Shown piece after piece: positions 7,316 through 10,835 of a stretch of 10,835 nucleotides of DNA (its first letter is position 1; each line of letters opens with the position of its first letter). The translations under genes and the position numbers were made by a program. Origin of the DNA: VAZQ01 sp040510075 (lineage in GTDB: Bacteria > Pseudomonadota > Alphaproteobacteria > Rhizobiales > Xanthobacteraceae); NCBI GenBank assembly GCA_040510075.1, contig JBEVJT010000209.1:1-10835 (forward strand), written 5' to 3'. The notes beneath the pieces are model-generated. The model searched no databases. It saw only the letters and a program-made list of their open reading frames with translations, and was not told where the DNA came from.

Positions 7316-7749
7316 ACCGTCCCGAGCGGCGAGAAATACTCGAGCCGGTGCACGCCGAAGATGCAGAAAGTGCGCCCAACCGATGGAGCTCCTGGCTTTA
7401 CATATTCTTGCGCGTGATGGCAGCTGTCTCGCTCGCAAAAGGCCTGTACCATTGGGCAGTCATTTGCGGGCTCCATGCGCCCGCTCGCTCCGGATTCGAC
7501 TCTCACGACATGCCCTATCAGGTCGCAACCGTTTTTTTTGCGATCATCGATCCGGTCGCCGGGGTGGGGCTTTGGCTGGCAGCGCCCTGGGGTCCGGTGT
7601 TGTGGCTGACTTCGGTGATTTCGATGGCGGCGGTCGGCGTGCTGTTTCCGCAGATCTTTGGCGGCTTATTGACCGTGGTGCCCGAGGTGATCGTTCTCGG
7701 CGTATATTTGTATCTGGTGATGATGACGGCGCGCGAGCAGCCGGCCTGA
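7312..7749 (+). CDS. Four-helix membrane protein of DUF6163 type
   Basis: A 145-residue protein starting at an ATG inside the stop of the hydrolase gene (ATGA overlap). About 25 polar residues are followed by four hydrophobic segments: near 28-52 (with LRVMAAVSLAKGLYHW), 69-90 (VATVFFAIIDPVAGVGLWLA), 92-113 and 118-139. The short loop at 113 has Pro-Gln. From memory this pattern matches a small conserved Hyphomicrobiales family called DUF6163, with no known function; I could not check this. No catalytic motif or transport signature is visible. Its place between two enzymes of valine breakdown, with a 4-bp overlap on one side and 19 bp on the other, says it is made together with them; a role in uptake, export or respiratory linkage of pathway intermediates would be speculation. 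The coding call is very safe, the family name moderately so. Confidence 0.85.
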   Translation: MNRPERREILEPVHAEDAESAPNRWSSWLYIFLRVMAAVSLAKGLYHWAVICGLHAPARSGFDSHDMPYQVATVFFAIIDPVAGVGLWLAAPWGPVLWLTSVISMAAVGVLFPQIFGGLLTVVPEVIVLGVYLYLVMMTAREQPA

Positions 7750-7768
7750 CATTCGAGGGGAATGCGTC

Positions 7769-8656
7769 ATGACAAGGATAGGCTTCATCGGTCTCGGCAA
7801 TATGGGATTGCCAATGGCGCAGAACCTGGTCAAGGCGGGGCACGCGGTGACTGGATACGACGTCAGCGAGTATCAGGCGGAACGCTTGGCGTCAGGTGGC
7901 GGCTCGCGCGCGGCGTCGATACGCGAAGCCTGCGCGGATGCCGAGATCGTCATTACGATGCTGCCTGCGGGCAACCAGGTCCGCGATGTCTATCTCGGGC
8001 ATGAAGGCGTTTTGGCCTCCGCTTCCGAAGCTGCGTTGCTGATCGACTCTTCCACCATCGATGTGGACACAGCCCGCGCTGTGGCGGAAGCCGCAGAGGG
8101 CAAGGGATTTACCATGCTCGATGCACCCGTCTCCGGCGGCGTCGCCGGCGCGCAGGCGGCGACGCTGACGTTCATGGTGGGTGGCAGTCCAGATGGCTTT
8201 CAGCGGGCTCGCCCAATCCTCGAAGGGATGGGCAAGACCATCGTCCATGCGGGTCCCGCTGGAAACGGCCAGGCGGCGAAGATCTGCAACAACATGGTTC
8301 TCGGCGCTTCCATGATCGTGGTGTGCGAGGCATTCCTCCTCGCAGAGAAGCTTGGTTTGGACGCGCAAACGCTGTTCGACATATCATCGAAATCGTCGGG
8401 GCAATGCTGGTCCATGACCAGCTATTGTCCGGTTCCCGGCCCGGTGCCGACCTCGCCCGCCAACCGCGACTACAAACCGGGCTTCACTGCCGGCATGATG
8501 CTGAAGGACTTGCGTCTTGCGCAAGCTGCCGCACGCGCAACCCGCGCGGCGACCCCGCTCGGGGCCGGCGCGACCGCCGTGTATGAGCGTTTCGTCGAAA
8601 CGGACGGGAGCAACATCGATTTTTCGGGCATCATCCGTTACCTTCGGGGGGAGTGA
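7769..8656 (+). CDS. mmsB: 3-hydroxyisobutyrate dehydrogenase
   Basis: Oxidises 3-hydroxyisobutyrate to methylmalonate semialdehyde with NAD+ in valine breakdown. The 295-residue length is typical of beta-hydroxyacid dehydrogenases. Visible are the Rossmann dinucleotide-binding loop IGFIGLGNMGLPMA (4-17), ITMLPAG (62-68), the substrate-binding motif DAPVSGGVAGA (118-128), and GNGQAAKICNNM (165-176) with the catalytic Lys171. The C-terminal part, YKPGFTAGMMLKDLRLA (235-251), is typical of MmsB rather than of tartronate semialdehyde reductase, and the preceding hydrolase supports this. The start ATG at 7769 has GAGGGG (7755-7760) 8 nt upstream. It is the last gene of the operon; an inverted repeat begins 2 bp after the stop. 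The expected partner mmsA is not in the window. Confidence 0.95.
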   Translation: MTRIGFIGLGNMGLPMAQNLVKAGHAVTGYDVSEYQAERLASGGGSRAASIREACADAEIVITMLPAGNQVRDVYLGHEGVLASASEAALLIDSSTIDVDTARAVAEAAEGKGFTMLDAPVSGGVAGAQAATLTFMVGGSPDGFQRARPILEGMGKTIVHAGPAGNGQAAKICNNMVLGASMIVVCEAFLLAEKLGLDAQTLFDISSKSSGQCWSMTSYCPVPGPVPTSPANRDYKPGFTAGMMLKDLRLAQAAARATRAATPLGAGATAVYERFVETDGSNIDFSGIIRYLRGE

Positions 8657-8658
8657 CC

Positions 8659-8839
8659 CGTGTCCCGGGCGCAGCGCAGCACGAAGCGCTTTTTTGGCGC
8701 GTAGTGGTGCGCTGCAGAACCGGGACCGCCAAGGAAAGAATCTGTTTGTGGCGCGGTCCCGGATCAGCAGTGCGCCGCGCCGGCTGTCTGGAACGACCGA
8801 GAAAACGGACCCAGTGCGCTGCACTGCATCCGGGACACG
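8659..8839. repeat. Nested palindromic intergenic repeat element
   Basis: The outer arms 8660-8680 (GTGTCCCGGGCGCAGCGCAGC) and 8818-8838 are complementary at 18 of 21 positions. Inside, CCGGGACCGC (8720-8729) and GCGGTCCCGG (8753-8762) form a perfect 10-bp inner stem, extended by an imperfect GCTGCAGAA / TCAGCAG pairing. The CCGGGAC core is shared by outer and inner arms, so the unit looks like two related hairpins. It resembles, from memory, a dispersed intergenic repeat of Bradyrhizobiaceae. It has no coding potential, starts 2 bp after the mmsB stop, and may limit read-through or protect the 3' end of the operon transcript. Confidence 0.75.
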
Positions 8840-9391
8840 AGGCGCGACATCGTGAATGCTTCGTTGGCGGAGCGGCTGCAATTTTATCCTCCATAGAATA
8901 TGCACCTCAGCAAATAAACGCTATTTTTGCCCGAAAACATTGTTTGACAGGCACTTACACTTACAAACCCCAGCAGAAAGCCCCATTGAGTCACAAACCG
9001 CGTTTTGCGGACGCCCCGCTTGAGTGCACGCCCCAATAGAGTGGATGCGGACCGCAAACTAGTGTCTCATGGCAATGCAACATGACCAGCACCACAAAGC
9101 GCGGCGGTGTCACAGACGGCGACGAGGTTCGCGCCCCAGATACAGAGGAAATGGCACGCCACCCCCGGCCCCGGCTGGACCGAGTCCATGAAAGGCAGGA
9201 GGGAAAGGATCGCAGCCGAGCACGAGCCTTCGGGTCGGACCAAGGCGCACCGTGAAGGAACTTAACCGCGGTTAAAGGTGATCACTTGGTAAGAGGGGGC
9301 CATGCCGGCACAGGCGTGGGGTGCTTGCCCAAATGCGTTTGAGGTCAGTAGAGCGAGGCTGCTGCGCGAGATCGGGGTCGTGCCCACTGAA
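8840..9391. other. Gene-free stretch between the valine operon and the phage-like region
   Basis: No convincing gene on either strand. There are short open frames at 9082-9255 (57 codons) and 9302-9415 (37 codons), neither with a recognisable product. A TTGACA at 8944-8949 has no suitable -10 partner. No tRNA or tmRNA-like structure was recognised that might serve as an integration site. The perfect palindrome at 9262-9275 is listed separately. Confidence 0.5.
9262..9285. promoter_or_regulatory. Two adjacent perfect palindromes, possible operator
   Basis: TTAACCGCGGTTAA (9262-9275) is a perfect 14-bp palindrome, and GTGATCAC (9278-9285) a perfect 8-bp one 2 bp further on. Such symmetry is typical of dimeric regulator-binding sites. 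No gene clearly begins just downstream: the gene on the minus strand ends at 9392 and the small plus-strand frame at 9302 is doubtful. Confidence 0.35.
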
Positions 9392-10198
9392 TCAACAAGG
9401 AACCGCTTCGTCTAGGAGCTTGGCCAAAAGACTTACGAAGGCAATAAATTCAAGTGCCCGCTCGGGATCATCATGGATGAACCGGTGAGCGCGTGGATTT
9501 CGGAGACCTGAGACAGCCCCGGAAAACATCATCATAAAGCCCTTCTGCTCCTCTGTATCGGATTGACTACATAGGCCGTTGAACTTCAGAACAGGATTTT
9601 TTGGGCTAAAAGCCCGTTCCATCAGGGTCGTACCGTCTTCGGTTAGTCTGCTGCGTAGCCTCACTAAATCGTTCAATGCTTTGACGGCGTGTTCGACCGC
9701 CGTGGCGTAATGTTCGTCTCGATAAAGTTTGGACGCAGCGCGTGCGATTTCGGGGTGCAGGTCTAGCCCTTGGTATGCAGTTACGGCTCGGCTGCCGGCC
9801 GTCTCGCCAGCATCACCCAACTGCTCTTTCAACATTGAAAGGGCGGATTCCAACTTACTTTTCGCCTTCAATATTCCAGAACGAAGGGCTGGACGCCTCT
9901 GAGCTACTGAAGGATACCCACTGCCCACCATAGTGATCGGTGTATCGTCGAATCCGCCAACAAAATATCGATGATAGTCCGTAGAGTTCACGCCGTAGAT
10001 GCTCACGAGTGTATCGTCGATACGCCGCTGAAGATCACCCAAAACGGCGTCTTCATCGTCGTCCGTCAGTGCTTCGACGTCGACGCCATTCAGCTCTCTC
10101 AGGCGTCGTTCTAATTTGGGGATAGCGGCGCGTACTTGCTCAATGGTCAGCTTGGCGGGCTGCGGACTAGGAGAGGGACGGGACGATTTGTTCGCCAT
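9392..10198 (-). CDS. TIGR02391/Ymh-like protein with a HEPN-type RX4H motif
   Basis: A 268-residue protein. The start at 10198 (MANKSSRPS) has an AGGA-containing ribosome-binding site upstream, and a Ser/Pro-rich tail (5-15) follows; the frame continues 50 codons further upstream but that part has no protein-like features. Residues 17-127 form a largely helical N-terminal part (IPKLERRLRELNGV, then a DDDED acidic patch and TLVSIYGVNSTDYHRYF). Residues 145-268 match the TIGR02391 (Hypoth_Ymh) type: LHPEIARAASKLY, HYATAVEHAVKALND, and SGLRNPRAH, where Arg233-Asn234...His238 forms the R-N-x3-H motif characteristic of HEPN ribonucleases. Known members occur on phages, plasmids and restriction loci. 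That it cuts RNA, and that it defends against phage, are inferences. It is divergent from a terminase small-subunit gene 186 bp away, and its base composition looks less GC-rich than the core genes. Confidence 0.75.
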   Translation of the reverse strand: MANKSSRPSPSPQPAKLTIEQVRAAIPKLERRLRELNGVDVEALTDDDEDAVLGDLQRRIDDTLVSIYGVNSTDYHRYFVGGFDDTPITMVGSGYPSVAQRRPALRSGILKAKSKLESALSMLKEQLGDAGETAGSRAVTAYQGLDLHPEIARAASKLYRDEHYATAVEHAVKALNDLVRLRSRLTEDGTTLMERAFSPKNPVLKFNGLCSQSDTEEQKGFMMMFSGAVSGLRNPRAHRFIHDDPERALEFIAFVSLLAKLLDEAVPC

Positions 10199-10260
10199 CG
10201 GATTCCTGCCTAATTTGCTATCTCGTTGGAATAGACGCCACCGACCGACAACGTGCCGCA

Positions 10261-10277
10261 GCCGTCCGATGGACGGC
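10261..10277. repeat. Seven-bp hairpin between divergent genes
   Basis: GCCGTCC-GAT-GGACGGC is a perfect 7-bp inverted repeat with a 3-nt spacer, located 62 bp before the start of the Ymh-like gene and about 107 bp before the terminase gene. It has no T run. It might be a regulator site controlling either gene; no promoter boxes were clear. Confidence 0.35.
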
Positions 10278-10384
10278 GGGCACCCTGAGCGGGCATATCC
10301 CGGCGTTACCCCATTGGTTACCACCTCGCAGCGCAAGCAGGTATCCATTTATTGCCGCCGTTCTTTCTGGTAGATAGCCGCGTC

Positions 10385-10835
10385 ATGCCCACGCTCAAGA
10401 ACGCTCGCCGCGAGAAATTCGCGTGGCTGCTGGCTAGCGGCAAGACGGCCACCGACGCTTACGAAGAAGCCGGCTACAAACGCAGCGACAGCAACGGTCC
10501 AGCATTGGCGCGAACGCCCGGAATTAGCGGCAGGGTAGCGGAAATAAACGCCGAGCGATGGTCGCAGGAGCGAGCTGCTGCTGCGGCGGCTGTCGAACGC
10601 ACCGCCATCACCCGGCAGTCATTGGTCGAGAAGATCGAGGAGGCTCGACAAGCCGCCATGGAGGCTGGCCAATACTCGGCTGCCGTATCTGCGGCGAAGG
10701 AGATCGCGGTGCTGTTGGGCATCCGCATTGAGCGATCCGAGAGCGGCGCGCCGGGTGAGTTTGACTGGGTTGACCGTCCCAACCTCGAGGAGCTGCGTGC
10801 GCCGGCCAAGGGTGAGCTTGACGTCGAGGCGTATC
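10385..10835 (+). CDS. Phage terminase small subunit, 3' end outside the window
   Basis: From ATG 10385 the frame is open to the last base (150 codons seen). The protein begins MPTLKNARREKFAWLLASGK, followed by TATDAYEEAGYK, the helix-turn-helix-like start common to phage terminase small subunits, which bind the packaging site and hand DNA to the large subunit. A region of related pattern follows (ARTPGISGRVAEI), then an Ala/Glu-rich helical part (VERTAITRQSLVEKIEEARQ) of the kind involved in oligomer formation, and IAVLLGIRIERSESG, which fits the end of the core fold in many members. The remainder is charged and looks linker-like. The ribosome-binding site is weak. The large terminase subunit would be expected just beyond the window, which would show whether this is a prophage; the gene is oriented away from the Ymh-like gene. 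Family recognition is by pattern only. Confidence 0.75.
   Translation, partial: MPTLKNARREKFAWLLASGKTATDAYEEAGYKRSDSNGPALARTPGISGRVAEINAERWSQERAAAAAAVERTAITRQSLVEKIEEARQAAMEAGQYSAAVSAAKEIAVLLGIRIERSESGAPGEFDWVDRPNLEELRAPAKGELDVEAY

Noticed and set aside
7086..7772. 228-codon plus-strand open frame spanning three genes of the valine operon
   Set aside because: Arg/Ala/Ser-rich and out of frame with three well-supported genes; an effect of high GC.
8944..8980. TTGACA as a promoter -35 box
   Set aside because: No acceptable -10 box lies 16-18 bp downstream and no gene follows.
9082..9255. 57-codon plus-strand frame starting MTSTTKRGGVTDG
   Set aside because: Too short and charged to judge, with no ribosome-binding site and no recognised family; it could be real but the sequence alone does not support it.
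9302..9415. 37-codon plus-strand frame preceded by AGAGGGGG
   Set aside because: The purine run is too close to the ATG, the product is not recognisable, and the end overlaps the 3' end of the minus-strand gene.
10199..10348. 50-codon N-terminal extension of the Ymh-like protein
   Set aside because: The added residues resemble non-coding translation and MANKSSRPS has a ribosome-binding site just upstream.
1..10835. CRISPR array, tRNA or rRNA genes
   Set aside because: No regularly spaced identical repeats were seen, and no cloverleaf or rRNA-like sequence was recognised by eye on either strand.

Overview
The window reads as a piece of an alphaproteobacterial chromosome, most likely Hyphomicrobiales and probably the Bradyrhizobium/Rhodopseudomonas/Afipia group. 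The reasons are high GC, a HemB with the aspartate-rich (non-cysteine) metal site, a small membrane protein of a type I associate with rhizobial genomes (DUF6163-like), and a nested palindromic repeat of a kind I recall from Bradyrhizobiaceae intergenic regions. The taxonomic call comes from gene content, not from a search.

Left part (1-1240): the 3' part of a small coiled-coil lipoprotein gene, then an LptM-like lipoprotein gene whose C-terminus seems replaced by foreign DNA. Fused to it is the C-terminal catalytic part of a tyrosine recombinase (no N-terminus), then about 350 bp without a gene but with a strong hairpin and short repeats. This looks like an old integration or deletion scar. 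Next, 1241-3925 encodes an 894-residue membrane protein with a patatin-like lipid hydrolase domain.

Centre (3939-8656): core metabolism. hemB (porphobilinogen synthase) lies on the minus strand, convergent with the patatin gene and divergent from a tight plus-strand operon: acyl-CoA dehydrogenase (isobutyryl-CoA dehydrogenase type), 3-hydroxyisobutyryl-CoA hydrolase, a four-helix membrane protein, and 3-hydroxyisobutyrate dehydrogenase (mmsB). The three enzymes fit the valine degradation steps isobutyryl-CoA -> methacrylyl-CoA, then 3-hydroxyisobutyryl-CoA -> 3-hydroxyisobutyrate -> methylmalonate semialdehyde. The hydratase between them and the final semialdehyde dehydrogenase are not in the window.

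Right part (8657-10835): a nested inverted repeat starts 2 bp after mmsB, followed by about 550 bp with no convincing gene but with a perfect 14-bp palindrome. Then comes a divergent pair: on the minus strand a TIGR02391/Ymh-like protein with an RX4H motif typical of HEPN ribonucleases, and on the plus strand the 5' part of a phage terminase small-subunit gene that runs off the end. This is the edge of a prophage or phage-derived island and the most likely place in the window for a little-described function, possibly phage defence.
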